NCBI GenBank assembly: GCA_027482185.1
Contig: JAIXWF010000022.1
Location: 868,001 to 932,000, forward strand
Reading direction: 5' to 3'
Origin: Opitutaceae bacterium
GTDB taxonomy: Bacteria > Verrucomicrobiota > Verrucomicrobiia > Opitutales > Opitutaceae
Length of the DNA stretch: 64,000 bases
The notes below the pieces were generated by a model that was not told where the DNA came from, made no database searches, and saw nothing but the letters and a program-made list of their open reading frames with translations. Shown in pieces: positions 27,255 to 37,144 of this stretch. Made by a program: the position numbers and the translations under genes. The stretch's first letter is position 1. The number at the start of each line of letters is the position of its first letter.

Positions 27255-28396
27255 GCGCGGACATCGCAGCGCGCGCGGGTTTCTGGGGCGGCTACTGGTT
27301 GCCGAGCTTCCTCGGCGCCCTCCTGCATCCGCCGCGGCGGCCGGCGACCGCGGCGCCGCACACGGTGGCGGTGCTGCTGCCCGAGTATATCGGCGACGTC
27401 GTCATGACCGGCCCGTTGCTGCGGTCGCTGCGGAAACGGTATCCGGCCGCGCGCCTGCTGGCCGCCGCGCGGCCGTCGGTTGCGCCGCTGCTGCGGGGCT
27501 GCCCGCAACTCGACGAGGTCGTCGACTGGCCGCCGGGCCGGCCGGCGGCCGAGGCGCTGGCGCGGCGGTTGCGCGCCGAGGGTTGCGACCTGGCGGTGGT
27601 GCCGCGGTCGGATCCGGACACGGGCTGGGCCCCGTGGGTCGCGGCGCGCTGCGGGGCGGCGGAGCGGGTCACGCTCACGGCCTCGCCGCCGGGCCTGCGC
27701 CGGCTGGGGCGCCTGCAGGGATCGCCGTTCTTCGACGTATCCGTTTTTCCCGCACCCGACATCGCGCACGAAGTCCGGCGCCGCCTGGCCCTCGCGCGGC
27801 ACTGGGGCGGCGATGCCGCCGACACGGGCCTTGAATCGTGGGCGACGGCGGCGGATCGCGCGGCGGTGGCGCCGTGGCTGGCGGCGTTGCCGGCGGGGCG
27901 GGTGCCGGCGGCTTTCGGGCTCGGAGCCTCGCAGGCCTTCCGGCGTTGGCCGGCGGAGCGGTTCGCGGCGTTGATCGACCGGCTGGCGGAGCGGCGGCCG
28001 CTGGCGGCGGTGCTCGTAGTCGGTCCGGGCGAGGAAACGCTCGCGGCCGAGGTGCGCGCGCGCACGCGGACTCCGGTCGCGGTCCCGGCGGCGCCGACGC
28101 TCCGCGAGACCGCGGCGATTTTGGAACGCTGCGCGTTCTTCGTCGGCAACGACAGCGGACCCGGGCACCTGGCGGCGGCCGCCGGCATTCCGGTCGCGGT
28201 GATCTCGGCCTATGCGCCGGGTGTGCCTGCAACCCATCCAGGCAGTCCGGAGAAGTGCCGGCCTTTCGGTCCGCGGGTGCGCGTCCTGCAGCCGGAGGCG
28301 GCGATCGGTGAGGGCGTGGCGGGCGTGACGGTCGAAGCCGTCGCGGCCGCGGTGCACGCGCTCGGTTTCGGCGGCGAAACGGAGGCCGCGCCATGA
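27251..28396 (+). CDS. Glycosyltransferase family 9
   Basis: This protein of 381 residues starts at the ATG at 27251, overlapping the flippase stop. HTVAVLLPEYIGDVVMTGPL near 38-57 and GNDSGPGHLAAAAGIPVAVI near 300 are GT9 motifs. GLGASQAFRRWPAERFAALI near 225 matches the donor-binding strand. A frame extending far upstream is the flippase in another register and is discarded. The ATGA overlap with the next gene shows translational coupling. It resembles heptosyltransferases but is rather divergent, so the sugar is uncertain. Confidence 0.85.
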   Translation: MSADIAARAGFWGGYWLPSFLGALLHPPRRPATAAPHTVAVLLPEYIGDVVMTGPLLRSLRKRYPAARLLAAARPSVAPLLRGCPQLDEVVDWPPGRPAAEALARRLRAEGCDLAVVPRSDPDTGWAPWVAARCGAAERVTLTASPPGLRRLGRLQGSPFFDVSVFPAPDIAHEVRRRLALARHWGGDAADTGLESWATAADRAAVAPWLAALPAGRVPAAFGLGASQAFRRWPAERFAALIDRLAERRPLAAVLVVGPGEETLAAEVRARTRTPVAVPAAPTLRETAAILERCAFFVGNDSGPGHLAAAAGIPVAVISAYAPGVPATHPGSPEKCRPFGPRVRVLQPEAAIGEGVAGVTVEAVAAAVHALGFGGETEAAP

Positions 28397-29379
28397 ACGC
28401 CGGGCATGTCCGCGAGCCGGCGGTGTCCGTGCTCATGACCGTGCACAACGCCGGCCGTTTTCTGGCGCCGGCGGTGCGCAGCGTGTTGGCGCAGACCCGG
28501 TCGGATTTCGAATTGCTGATCCTCGACAACGCGTCGACCGACGGCGCCGTGCCGGCCTTGGCCGCGGCGGGTTTGGATCCGCGGATCGTCCTCGAGCGCG
28601 CGGCGGGGAATCTCGGCATTGCCGCCGGTACCAACCGGCTCGCGGCGCGGGCGCGGGGGCGCTTCGTCGCCGTGCTCGACCACGACGACGAACTCGCGCC
28701 GGAGAAACTGGCGCGGCAAGTCGCGTGGCTGGAGGCGCATCCGGCCGCGGGCGGCGTAGCGGCGCGGACCGAACTGATCGACGCCGACGGCCGCGGGCGC
28801 GTTGGCGATTTCACGCTGCCGGACGCCGCGGAGTACCGCGTGTTCACTGCGTATTCGCAGGCAGCGAACTTCGGGTCGCACCTGTTCCGTCGCGAGTGGT
28901 TCGAGCGGTTTCCGCGGCGGGAAGCGTTTCCGTTCAGCAGCGATTTCGATTTTGTGGCGCGGGTCGCGGAGGCGACCGATATCGGCGTGATTCCCGAGAC
29001 GCTCTTCCGGTACCGCGTGCACGGTGCGCAGACGACGCAGCGGCGCCGGCCCGAGCAGGTGGCCGACGAAGTCCTGATCCGGATTCTCGCAGCGCGCCGC
29101 CGCGCCGGGCTGGCGGAGCCGTGGGCGGAAACGTCGGGCTGGCGCACGCGGCTCGCGGCGGCGACGCCGGGCGCGATCTGGTTGCGCGCGGCGGCGCTGT
29201 GCCGGGAGCTGGGCCTGCCGGAGCTCGCCTCGTACCACGCGCGGCGCGCGGCGGGCGCGGGTTCTCCGATCCGCGCGCTGGCGACAGCGCTCGGGTCCCT
29301 GCGCCACCCGCGGGCGGCGCGGTTGTTTTTCACCGGCCCGTTGCGGACCCACGGCCTGCACCCGTGGCCGCCGCAATGA
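28393..29379 (+). CDS. Glycosyltransferase family 2
   Basis: This protein of 328 residues begins VSVLMTVHNAGRFLAPAVRS, and has ELLILDNAST and the metal motif VLDHDDEL near 92. That is a standard GT2 N-terminal fold. The C-terminal ~120 residues are Arg/Ala-rich and poorly conserved. It is the third gene of the coupled flippase-GT9-GT2 unit. Its last 50 bp overlap the convergent gene ending at 29330, an unusual tail-to-tail overlap. Confidence 0.88.
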   Translation: MNAGHVREPAVSVLMTVHNAGRFLAPAVRSVLAQTRSDFELLILDNASTDGAVPALAAAGLDPRIVLERAAGNLGIAAGTNRLAARARGRFVAVLDHDDELAPEKLARQVAWLEAHPAAGGVAARTELIDADGRGRVGDFTLPDAAEYRVFTAYSQAANFGSHLFRREWFERFPRREAFPFSSDFDFVARVAEATDIGVIPETLFRYRVHGAQTTQRRRPEQVADEVLIRILAARRRAGLAEPWAETSGWRTRLAAATPGAIWLRAAALCRELGLPELASYHARRAAGAGSPIRALATALGSLRHPRAARLFFTGPLRTHGLHPWPPQ

Positions 29380-30199
29380 AGGCGAGCTGCCAGGCCGCGA
29401 GCCTTCCCGCGGCCAGCAACGTGCCCGCAACCCATCCGTAGCGCAGCCGGAGATAGTGCACGTGCGTGGCGGCGCGGAACGGCGAACCCGGCGCGCGGAA
29501 CACCGCCGTCCAAGTTGCCTCGTTGGCCGGCAGGCGACGTACATAGTCCGCGACTGTGTGCGCGCGCTCGCGGTACGGTGCGAGCTGCGCGGATGCGGCG
29601 CCGTCGAGCCGCACCGGCACACCCACGCGGCCGGCCGCGAGCGTGAACGCGGTGTCGCCGCAGTAGTGGGGAAAACGCGCGGCGTCCGGAAAACCGACGG
29701 CGGTCCACGCGGCCCGCGGCACGGCGACGCAAAATCCGCTCAGGCCGTCGACGGACGCGGCGGCGGTGCCGGCGGGCGGAGCGGAGAGTGCGGTGCGGCC
29801 GACGAAGGCCGTGGGCACGGGGCGGCCGGCTTCGTCGCGGCAGACGGCGCCGGCCACAGCCGGCGCAGCGCCGCCAGTTTGTGCGAGGAGTCGGGCGATG
29901 CAGCCGGGGTCGGGCAGGCAATCGTCGTTCAGCCAGACGACGGCCGGGGCGCCGGCGTCCGCCGCCGCCTGCATGCCGTGGGCGATCGCGCCGGTCCACC
30001 AAAGGTCGGCGGACACCGGCAGCACGTGCACCGCGGGAAATTCGCGGCGGACGGCGTCGGCGGTGCCGTCGGCCGACGCTGCGTCGATCACCGCCACGGT
30101 CGCGCCGGTGTCGCTGCCGGTTTCGCGCAGATGCCGCAGGCAGCGGAGCGTGAGCTCGCGGCGCTGGTGGACGGGGATGAGAATCCAGGGGCGCGGCAC
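29330..30199 (-). CDS. Glycosyltransferase family 2
   Basis: This protein of 289 residues starts at the GTG at 30199, 11 bp after the methyltransferase stop, opening VPRPWILIPVHQRRELTLRC. VIDAASADGT and VWLNDDCLPDP are GT2 donor and metal motifs, and the latter resembles rhamnosyl/galactosyl-transferase relatives. The frame runs further upstream but that part is Arg-rich antisense sequence. The C-terminal hydrophobic helix (LLAAGRLAAWQLAFIAA) may associate with the membrane. The last 50 bp overlap the convergent GT2 gene. Confidence 0.82.
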   Translation of the reverse strand: MPRPWILIPVHQRRELTLRCLRHLRETGSDTGATVAVIDAASADGTADAVRREFPAVHVLPVSADLWWTGAIAHGMQAAADAGAPAVVWLNDDCLPDPGCIARLLAQTGGAAPAVAGAVCRDEAGRPVPTAFVGRTALSAPPAGTAAASVDGLSGFCVAVPRAAWTAVGFPDAARFPHYCGDTAFTLAAGRVGVPVRLDGAASAQLAPYRERAHTVADYVRRLPANEATWTAVFRAPGSPFRAATHVHYLRLRYGWVAGTLLAAGRLAAWQLAFIAAATGAGRGSATGR

Positions 30200-30210
30200 G
30201 GCGGCGCGGA

Positions 30211-30921
30211 TCAGAGCTTGGTTACGACCGCCTGCGAGAACCAGAGCGGGATGACGGTCTCGGGTTTGTCGGCGAAGAATTCGTCGAAGGCCTGTTTCAC
30301 GCCGGGCACGGTGACGTCGCCGTAGTCGTGGGAGACGAGCAGTCCGCCGCGCACGAGGCGCGGGTAGAACCAGGCGAGGGCATCGAGCGTCGAGCGGCGG
30401 AGATCGACGTCGAGGTGCACGAATTTGAAAGGCGGATACGGCTCGGCCGCGGCGGCGGAGGCGGGAAAAATGCCGGGATGGAAATGCACGTCGGCGAAGC
30501 CGGCGAGGAAGGCGCGGACCTGGGCCTCGGAGCAGTCGGCGAAATCGCCGGGGCGGAACGCGCCGTCGGCGGTCGGATCGACGTCCGGCATGCCGCCGAA
30601 GGTGTCGAAGAGGTGGAGCGGGGCGGCGTCCTTGGCCTCGCAGAGGATGCGCGCGCTGCCGCCGCGGTAGACGCCGACCTCGGCGAACGCGCCGGGCAAG
30701 CGCGCGACGCTGCGGGCGAGGGCCCAGAGGTTGTAGCGTTCCTCGAAGCGCTGGAGGCCGGAGAACTCGCGGACGAGGTGGGCGTGGGCGCGGAGGAAGC
30801 CGGCCTCCTCGCCGAGCCGGTGTTTCCCGATTTTCTTCCAGCGGAGGAACACGCGCGGGTGGCGTTCGATCAGCCAAGCGACCAGATGGTTGCGCGCGCG
30901 TTGCAGCATCCGGGGACGCAT
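30211..30921 (-). CDS. TylF/macrocin-type O-methyltransferase family protein
   Basis: Starting at the ATG at 30921 gives 236 residues. AFAEVGVYRGGSARIL near 72 is the SAM-binding strand. LHLFDTFGGMPDVDPTAD near 95, FVHLDVDLRRSTLDAL near 165 and GGLLVSHDYG near 193 are the TylF-family signatures, including metal-binding Asp residues. Members methylate sugar hydroxyls on glycans or macrolides. It is co-directional with and just before the GT2 gene, so it likely modifies a sugar in this surface-glycan cluster. It is divergent from the GT4 gene at 31008. Confidence 0.85.
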   Translation of the reverse strand: MRPRMLQRARNHLVAWLIERHPRVFLRWKKIGKHRLGEEAGFLRAHAHLVREFSGLQRFEERYNLWALARSVARLPGAFAEVGVYRGGSARILCEAKDAAPLHLFDTFGGMPDVDPTADGAFRPGDFADCSEAQVRAFLAGFADVHFHPGIFPASAAAAEPYPPFKFVHLDVDLRRSTLDALAWFYPRLVRGGLLVSHDYGDVTVPGVKQAFDEFFADKPETVIPLWFSQAVVTKL

Positions 30922-31007
30922 AACCGCCGGGCGCCGAGCGTCGAGCGTTTCGGCGGCGCTTCGCCTTTGCCACGGCCGGGGAAACCGCCACGGTCGGCCG
31001 GACGCCG

Positions 31008-32123
31008 TTGAAACTCGCCCTCTCCATGCTCTGCGAAAATCCGCTCCGGCGCACGGGGCTGACCACGCTGGGCCACGCGCTGGTGGCCGAGGCGAGGGCA
31101 CAGTTTCCCGAGGTCGGCTGGGTGGTGTTCGCCGGTCCGGGGCAACCTTGGGACGAAGGCGATCCGGAGGTCGAGGTGGTGCGGGATTTTCCGGCCAACG
31201 ACCGCCGCGCGGCGCGGCTGTGGGCGGACCATTTCCGCGTGGGCCCGGCGGCGCGGGCGCGGGGGGCGGCGGCCCTGCTGACGGTGGGTTTCGTGCCGGT
31301 GCGGACGGCGGGGTTGCCGGTCGCGATGCATGTTTTCTCGCTGCACCACCGTCGGCCGGGCGGCGGGCCGGGCGCGTGGTACCGGCGTTGGGCGGTGCGG
31401 CGCGGCCTCGACCGGGCGGCGCTCGTGATCGCGAATTCGCAATGGACGGCGGCGCAGCTCGGGCCGGTGGCGGCGCCGGTGCTGGTGAGCCACGAAGGCG
31501 TCGACCACGGGCGGTTCCGTCCGGAGGCCGCCGGGATGCCCGTGCTGCCGGCGTCATGGCCGCGCGAATACGTGCTGTGGGCCTCGAACTTCTACGCCTA
31601 CAAGCGTGCGCCGCTCGCGGTCGCGGCCTACGCGCGACTGGCGCCGGAACTGCGGCGGCGTTTCCCGCTCGTGCTGGTGGGCGGCGACTGGCACGGCGGG
31701 CGGGCGGAGGCGGAAGCGGCCGCGCGGCGGGCGGGCGTGGCCGAGAATTTGGTTTTTGCGGGCTGGGTCGACGACGCGCTGCTGCCGGCGATCTATCGCG
31801 GCGCGCGGGTGCATGTATTGCCGACCGCGGAGGAAACCTTTGGGCGGAGCGTCGCGGAGGCGATGGCGTGCGGGTGCCCGTGTCTCGTGCAGGATTTGCC
31901 GGTGCTGCGCGAGGTGGCGGGGGCGGCGGCCGACTATGTCGACTTTGCGGATACGCCGGCGGCGACCGCGGCGCTGACACGACTCTGCGCCGATGACACA
32001 CATGCGGCAGCGCGGCGCACGACGGGCCTCGCGCGGGCGCAGTCGTTCAGTTTTGCGCAACTGGCGCGCGAGCGGGTGACGGCAATCCGGGCGATGCTGG
32101 CGCAACGGAGGGGCGCGGCATGA
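31008..32123 (+). CDS. Glycosyltransferase family 4 (GT-B)
   Basis: This protein of 371 residues probably starts at TTG 31008, since no ATG or GTG fits. [20 protein letters not shown] is the N-terminal glycine-rich loop. [13 protein letters not shown] near 138, [15 protein letters not shown] near 160, and [20 protein letters not shown] near 275 (the E-x7-E motif) are typical of GT4 retaining transferases. It uses a nucleotide-sugar to extend a glycan. Its stop overlaps the exosortase ATG (ATGA), so the two are translationally coupled. Confidence 0.87.
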   Translation: MKLALSMLCENPLRRTGLTTLGHALVAEARAQFPEVGWVVFAGPGQPWDEGDPEVEVVRDFPANDRRAARLWADHFRVGPAARARGAAALLTVGFVPVRTAGLPVAMHVFSLHHRRPGGGPGAWYRRWAVRRGLDRAALVIANSQWTAAQLGPVAAPVLVSHEGVDHGRFRPEAAGMPVLPASWPREYVLWASNFYAYKRAPLAVAAYARLAPELRRRFPLVLVGGDWHGGRAEAEAAARRAGVAENLVFAGWVDDALLPAIYRGARVHVLPTAEETFGRSVAEAMACGCPCLVQDLPVLREVAGAAADYVDFADTPAATAALTRLCADDTHAAARRTTGLARAQSFSFAQLARERVTAIRAMLAQRRGAA

Positions 32124-33772
32124 AGGCGCCGGATCGCAGTTCGCTCCGGGCCGCGCTGGCGTGTGCGGCGGCGGGCGCTGTCGTTTTCCAATTCTTCGGC
32201 AATGGCAACCGCGGCTACATCGACACGGCGTCGCTGTTCTATTGGTGGGGTTTCCAGTGGTTCAACGAAGGTTCGGAGACGGAGCATGGGCCGCTGGTGC
32301 TGGGGTTGGCGGCGTGGCTGTTTTGGCGCGGACTTCGAAGTGCGGAAACCGGAGACCGGAAACCGGAGCAGGGAAACCGGCCGGGGAGATCTTGGGATCG
32401 GGCGGCGCTGGGGGCGATGGGCGGTGCGTTGCTGCTGCATGCGCTGGGGTTTGCGGCGCAGCAGGCGCGGATCTCGATTCTGGCGCTCCTGGTTTTTGCT
32501 TGGGGCGTCCTGCGGCTGGCGGGCGGGCCGCGGTGGGGGCGGGCGGCGGCGTTTCCGCTGGCGTTTATGGTGTTTGCGATCCCGGTCAGCGCGCTCGACT
32601 CCGTGGGATTTTGGCTGCGCGTGTGGGTGGTGGACGCGAGCGCGGCGATCGCGCGGGCGGCGGGCGTGGCGGTCTTGCAGAGCGGCACGCAGCTCGTGGC
32701 GCCGGACGGCGCCTACAATTACGACGTCGCGGCGGCGTGTTCCGGGATCCGTTCGCTGACGGCGCTGGCGGCGTTGTCGTTGCTCGCCGGATACCTGAAT
32801 TTCCGCACGGCGTGGCGCCGCGGCGTCGGGTTGCTGCTTTGTCTGCCGCTGGTGTATGTCGGCAACGTCGCGCGCATCCTCGCGATCATCTTCGCGGCGG
32901 AGGCCGGCGGCCCCGGGTGGGGCGACCGCGCGCACGACCTGATGGGCTACGGGATTTTCGCGATCGTGCTCGGCGGGGTGCTGGCGGCGAATGCGCTCGT
33001 GCAGCGATTCGCGCCCGAACCGGCGGCCGGGGCGACGGCCGACGGCGGCGGCGGGGCGGAGAAGGACGGGCCGGCCGCGGCCCCGTGGCGCACGGCGGCG
33101 GCGGCGGCGGGACTCGCCGGGCTGACGTTGGCCGGCCTGTACGCGCTCACGCAGGCACCGCCGCGCGGCAAGGCGGGCGTGGTGCTGGCGGCCGACGGCG
33201 CGAATCCGGCGGAGTTGCCGGCGTTTCTCGGCACGGAGTGGATCGGGCGCCGGGCGGAGATCTCGGCGGTGGAGCGGGAGCTGTTGCCGCCGGACACGGG
33301 GTTTTCGCGCAAGACGTATGTGGCCGTCGCGGACCCGCGGCAGCAGGTGTTTCTTTCGTTGGTGCTGAGCGGGCGGGATCGGACGTCGATCCACCGGCCG
33401 GAGCTATGTTTGGTCGGGCAAGGTTGGACGGTGCGCGACACGGCGCGGATGGCATTGCGGCGGCCGGGGGCGGTCGGCGGCGAGATGCCGGCGACGCGGC
33501 TGCGGGTGGACCGGGAAGTCGCGACGGCGAAGGGCCCGACGCGCGTGCCGCAAGTGGTGGTGTATTGGTTTGTCGGCGGGGACCGGATGGTGGCGTCGCA
33601 CGGCGGCCGGATGGCGCTCGACGCCTGGCAACGCGTGACGCAGGCGCGGGCGGACCGCTGGGCCTATGTGTTGATGCAAACCGATGCAACGGACGGCGAA
33701 GCGGCGGCGATGGCGCGGTTGCAAGCGGTGATCGACGGGGCTTTGCCGGGGATCTTGGTTCCGAGCAAATGA
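32120..33772 (+). CDS. Exosortase-EpsI fusion protein
   Basis: This protein of 550 residues has an N-terminal part (1-295) that is a polytopic exosortase. It carries the catalytic Cys in AAACSGIRS (Cys207), Arg252 in NVARILAI, and His272 in AHDLMGY, the Cys-Arg-His triad of the family. After an Ala/Gly-rich linker (~300-325), residues ~330-550 form an EpsI-like domain ([52 protein letters not shown]). Exosortases remove PEP-CTERM tails as proteins exit, and EpsI assists exopolysaccharide-linked work. The gene is coupled to a GT4 gene. Four CTERM proteins lie in the same window. Confidence 0.88.
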   Translation: MKAPDRSSLRAALACAAAGAVVFQFFGNGNRGYIDTASLFYWWGFQWFNEGSETEHGPLVLGLAAWLFWRGLRSAETGDRKPEQGNRPGRSWDRAALGAMGGALLLHALGFAAQQARISILALLVFAWGVLRLAGGPRWGRAAAFPLAFMVFAIPVSALDSVGFWLRVWVVDASAAIARAAGVAVLQSGTQLVAPDGAYNYDVAAACSGIRSLTALAALSLLAGYLNFRTAWRRGVGLLLCLPLVYVGNVARILAIIFAAEAGGPGWGDRAHDLMGYGIFAIVLGGVLAANALVQRFAPEPAAGATADGGGGAEKDGPAAAPWRTAAAAAGLAGLTLAGLYALTQAPPRGKAGVVLAADGANPAELPAFLGTEWIGRRAEISAVERELLPPDTGFSRKTYVAVADPRQQVFLSLVLSGRDRTSIHRPELCLVGQGWTVRDTARMALRRPGAVGGEMPATRLRVDREVATAKGPTRVPQVVVYWFVGGDRMVASHGGRMALDAWQRVTQARADRWAYVLMQTDATDGEAAAMARLQAVIDGALPGILVPSK

Positions 33773-33891
33773 AGGTGGCGGAGCACGCCGGCCGGCCGGG
33801 TTTCGGCCAGCGGATGGCGTTTGCGATTCCCTTTAAGACAAAGACTTGAGGTTTGGTTCGCCGCACCTACGGTGCGCGTTCCTTGACGACA

Positions 33892-35469
33892 GTGAGCGCA
33901 GCCGACTTCGCGTTTCTGATCGCCGAGAGCGACCCTCTGCCCGAGTGGTTGCTCGCGGTGCTTTTCGTCGTCATCGGCGGCGGCATCGGGTTTCTCATTG
34001 TCTGGGCGCTGACGCGCCACACGCGCCGGGTGGCGCACGAGCAGGCCTCGGAATTGATCGAGGTGGCGCGCCGCGAGGCGGCGGTGGCCGGCGAGGAGAT
34101 GAAGCAAAAGGTCGAGGCCGAGATCCAGGAGAAGCGGGCGGAGCTGAACCGCGAGTTCGACCGCCGCGAGATCGAGAGCGACGTGCGGCTGCGCGAGATT
34201 CGCGCCCACGAGGAATCGCTGGCGCTGCTCGATTACCAATTGGAACAGCGGCAGGAGCGGCTCAACCGCGAGAACGCCGCCGTGAAGCAGGCCCGCGATG
34301 CGATCCGCGCGCTCTCGAAGAGCGTGCGCAAGCGGCTCGAGGGTGTTTCCCAGCTCGACGCCGAGGAGATCCGTAAGCAGCTGCGCGAAGAGGTGCAGCT
34401 CGAATGCCAGGACGAGATCCGGGCGCTGCGCCGCGCGACGTTGGAGAAGTCGGAGCAGGAACTGCAGAACGACGCCCGCCGCATTTTGATCGCCTCGATG
34501 CAGCGCATCGCGAGCAAGCCGAACAACGACCTCACCGCGACGATCATCCAGTTGCCCAACGAGGAGATGAAGGGCCGCATCATCGGCCGCGAGGGCCGCA
34601 ACATCAAATCCTTCGAGTCCGCGACCGGCGTCACGCTCCTCATCGACGAGTCGCCGCAGATGGTGCTGGTGTCGTCGTTCGATCCCGTGCGCCGCGAGAT
34701 CGCGCGCGTGGCGCTCGACGGCCTCGTGAAGGACGGCCGCATCCATCCGGCTTCGATCGAGGAGTTCGTGAAGCGGGCGCAGGAGGAGATTGAGCTCGTG
34801 ACGACGCAGGCGGGCGAGGACGCCGTCGCCAAGCTCAACATCAACGGCCTGCACCCCGAGATCATCAAGCTGCTCGGCCGCCTGAAGTACCGGTTTTCCT
34901 ACAACCAGAACGTGCTCGATCACTCGGTGGAGACGGCGTTCCTCGCCTCGGTGATCGCGAGCGAAGTCGGACTCGATCCGAACGTCGCGAAACGCGCCGG
35001 TCTGCTGCACGACATCGGCAAGGGCGTGCCCGGCGAGCTCGAGGGCAGCCACGCCGTGATCGGCGCGGAGTTCATCAAGCGTTTCGGCGAGACGCCGATC
35101 GTCGTGAACGCCGTGGCCGCGCACCACGAGGAAGTCCGGCCCGAGACCGTCTACGCGGGCCTCGTGATTCTGGCGGACACGATTTCGGCGACGCGGCCCG
35201 GGGCGCGCGCGGAATCGATGACGAGCTACATCCAGCGGCTGGGCCGGCTGGAGAAATTGGCGCTGTCGCTCGAGGGCGTGCAGCAGGCTTTCGCCATCCA
35301 GGCCGGCCGCGAGATCCGCGTCGTGGTGTCGCCGCAGGAAGTCACGGACGACCGGGCCCGCGAGATCGCGAAGGAGCTGCGCAAGCGGATCGAGGCGGAG
35401 CTGCAGTACCCGAGCACGATCAAGATCACGGTGATCCGCGAAAGCCGTTTCACGGAGACGGCGACGTAG
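33892..35469 (+). CDS. rny: Ribonuclease Y
   Basis: This protein of about 525 residues begins with a membrane helix (LLAVLFVVIGGGIGFLIVW). A coiled coil rich in Glu/Arg follows (about 45-200), then a KH domain (MKGRIIGREGRNIKSFE near 230) and an HD domain (LLHDIGKG near 370). This is the full RNase Y layout, a membrane-anchored endonuclease that initiates mRNA decay. The GTG at 33892 is preferred. TTG codons at 33853 and 33883 are alternatives, but they lie around a CGCACC/GGTGCG hairpin. It follows the exosortase but is probably separately transcribed. Confidence 0.92.
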   Translation: MSAADFAFLIAESDPLPEWLLAVLFVVIGGGIGFLIVWALTRHTRRVAHEQASELIEVARREAAVAGEEMKQKVEAEIQEKRAELNREFDRREIESDVRLREIRAHEESLALLDYQLEQRQERLNRENAAVKQARDAIRALSKSVRKRLEGVSQLDAEEIRKQLREEVQLECQDEIRALRRATLEKSEQELQNDARRILIASMQRIASKPNNDLTATIIQLPNEEMKGRIIGREGRNIKSFESATGVTLLIDESPQMVLVSSFDPVRREIARVALDGLVKDGRIHPASIEEFVKRAQEEIELVTTQAGEDAVAKLNINGLHPEIIKLLGRLKYRFSYNQNVLDHSVETAFLASVIASEVGLDPNVAKRAGLLHDIGKGVPGELEGSHAVIGAEFIKRFGETPIVVNAVAAHHEEVRPETVYAGLVILADTISATRPGARAESMTSYIQRLGRLEKLALSLEGVQQAFAIQAGREIRVVVSPQEVTDDRAREIAKELRKRIEAELQYPSTIKITVIRESRFTETAT

Positions 35470-35483
35470 GCGGATTGGCTGAA

Positions 35484-35620
35484 GTAGCGAGTAGCGGGTA
35501 GCGAGCAACGGGTAGACCTCGGAGCGGGCATGGGGTTGTCTGCGGACCTCCCGTGCCGAGCGGAACATGATCGATCGAGCTCGCAAATCTACTCGCTACC
35601 CGCTGCTCGCTACCCACTAC
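35484..35620. repeat. Inverted GTAGCGAGTAGCGGGTA word repeats
   Basis: Positions 35484-35515 carry heptamer-like runs of TAGCGRG. Positions 35590-35620 carry the reverse complement (TACTCGCTACCCGCTGCTCG...). Together they could form a long hairpin between rny and queF. They are non-coding, and similar words are common in this lineage. Confidence 0.6.
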
Positions 35621-35629
35621 TTTTCCCAC

Positions 35630-35989
35630 ATGGCCGACCCGAAAATCCTCGAGACGTTTCCGAATCCCGCGCCGCATCGCGACTACACGATCGAGCACAC
35701 GCACCACGAATTCACGTCGATGTGCCCGATCACGGGACATCCCGATTTCGCGTCGATCACGGTCCGCTACGTGGCGGACCAGACCTGCGTGGAGCTGAAG
35801 TCGCTGAAGCTGTATTTCCATGCTTTCCGCAACGCGGGCATCTTCTTCGAGGCGGTGACGAACAAGATCTGCGACGACCTCGGCGGGGCTTTGGCGCCGC
35901 GTGCGCTCACGATCGTCGCCGACTGGAAGGGCCGCGGCGGGATCACGTCGCGCGTGACCGCAGATTGGTCGGGGCCGCGGAAGAGTTGA
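35630..35989 (+). CDS. queF: NADPH-dependent preQ0 reductase QueF
   Basis: Starting at the ATG at 35630 gives 119 residues, the short unimodular QueF size. FTSMCPITGHPDFA carries the catalytic Cys with the GHPD substrate loop. CVELKSLKLYFHAFRNAGIF matches the preQ0-binding EL/KS..KLY motif. It reduces 7-cyano-7-deazaguanine to preQ1 for queuosine in tRNA, using NADPH. No other queuosine gene is adjacent. It lies after the inverted repeats and is probably monocistronic. Confidence 0.93.
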   Translation: MADPKILETFPNPAPHRDYTIEHTHHEFTSMCPITGHPDFASITVRYVADQTCVELKSLKLYFHAFRNAGIFFEAVTNKICDDLGGALAPRALTIVADWKGRGGITSRVTADWSGPRKS

Positions 35990-36016
35990 AAGCGGAAGGT
36001 TGAAAGTCGAAAGTCG
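35984..36016. repeat. GAAGGTTGAAAG-type word repeat
   Basis: GTTGAAAGCGGAAGGTTGAA is one of four such runs, placed at the queF stop. A second kind of word (ACCACGGAGGGCACGGAG, 36090-36115) follows in the same spacer and recurs at 60140-60430. Confidence 0.4.
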
Positions 36017-36188
36017 GACCGCCGCTGCCGCGGTCGGCCGACTGGCGGCTTCGGCCGGCGTTTCTCGGTTTCCGGACCCGGAAGAATTGAACCACGGAGG
36101 GCACGGAGTTCACGGATGGCAAGCGGAGGGCTTGATCCGTGCGTTTCGTGAAATCCGTGGTCGAAAAAACGCCGCGCCGCGGCGGGCT

Positions 36189-36956
36189 TCAGTTTCGCAA
36201 AGTGGCTTGGATCTCGGCGTGCAATTCGGGATTGCCGGTCGCGATCGTGGAGTCGGCGGGGTAGGCGTTGCCGCCTTGCCAATTCGTGATCGTGCCGCCG
36301 GCGCCGCGGATAATCGGCACGAGCGCGGCGATGTCCCAGGGATTCATGATCGGGTCGAGCATGGCGTCGGCCCAACCCGAGGCCACGAGCAGGTAGCCGT
36401 AGCAATCGCCCCAGGTGCGGACGAGGCGCGCGCGGCGTTCGACGGCGCCGTAGGCGGAGCCGGGTTGGAATTTCGCGGCGTTGAGCGGATCGCTGGTGAG
36501 CAGCGTAGCGTCCTCGAGCCGGCGCACGGGCCGGCAGCGGACGGGCTGGCCGTTGAGCTCGGTGGTGCGGCCGTCGCCGATCATGAGTTGGCCGAGGACG
36601 GGCTGGTGGATGCAGCCGAGAACGGGTTGGCCGCGGTGGAGCAGGGCGATGAGCGTGCCCCAGAGCGGGACGCCGGTGATGAACGACTTGGTGCCGTCGA
36701 TGGGATCGAGGACCCAGACCCATTCCGCGTCGGGGCGGTCGCTGCCGAATTCCTCGCCGATGACGCCGTGCTGCGGGTAGCGGTGGGCGATGCGCTCGCG
36801 CATCAACTGTTCCGCGCCGCGGTCGGCGGCGGTGACGGGCGAGGCGTCGGACTTCGTCTCGACGGCGACGTCGGCCGCGCGGAACAGCGGCCGGATGAAG
36901 TCGCCGCTCGCCGTGGCGAGCTCGGTCAGAAAGGGACGGAAGGGAGCGGAATCCAC
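36189..36956 (-). CDS. Inositol-monophosphatase-family phosphatase (HisN-like)
   Basis: This protein has 255 residues from GTG 36956. A GTG at 36995 would add 13 residues that look spurious. IGEEFGS near 63 and WVLDPIDGTKSFITGVPLWG near 80 carry the metal-binding Glu and Asp residues of the Li-sensitive phosphatase fold. LDPIMNPWDIAALVPIIRGAGG near 200 is the second signature. The family includes inositol monophosphatase, bifunctional CysQ-type enzymes and HisN histidinol phosphatase, which this resembles in length and motifs. It is divergent from the lyase-like gene. The substrate is not decidable from sequence. Confidence 0.85.
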   Translation of the reverse strand: MDSAPFRPFLTELATASGDFIRPLFRAADVAVETKSDASPVTAADRGAEQLMRERIAHRYPQHGVIGEEFGSDRPDAEWVWVLDPIDGTKSFITGVPLWGTLIALLHRGQPVLGCIHQPVLGQLMIGDGRTTELNGQPVRCRPVRRLEDATLLTSDPLNAAKFQPGSAYGAVERRARLVRTWGDCYGYLLVASGWADAMLDPIMNPWDIAALVPIIRGAGGTITNWQGGNAYPADSTIATGNPELHAEIQATLRN

Positions 36957-37144
36957 GCCGGTTTTGAAACCGCGAATCGCGGGGAAGACACGCACATTTC
37001 CCGGCCGCGCACGAACGCCGGGGAGCGCGCGGGGTTGGAAGTTCCGGATTGAAGCGAGGAGGGCCCGCGCGTCCGATGGCGAACGCTGCCCGATGCCCCG
37101 CCGTGGACCCGCGCCGGCGGCGTTGCCGTTTCCTCCGCCCGATC

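Noticed and set aside
25865-28396. 843-codon frame joining the flippase and GT9 region
   Set aside because: Its first half reads the flippase in another frame as Arg/Gly-rich text. Only 27251-28396 has family motifs.
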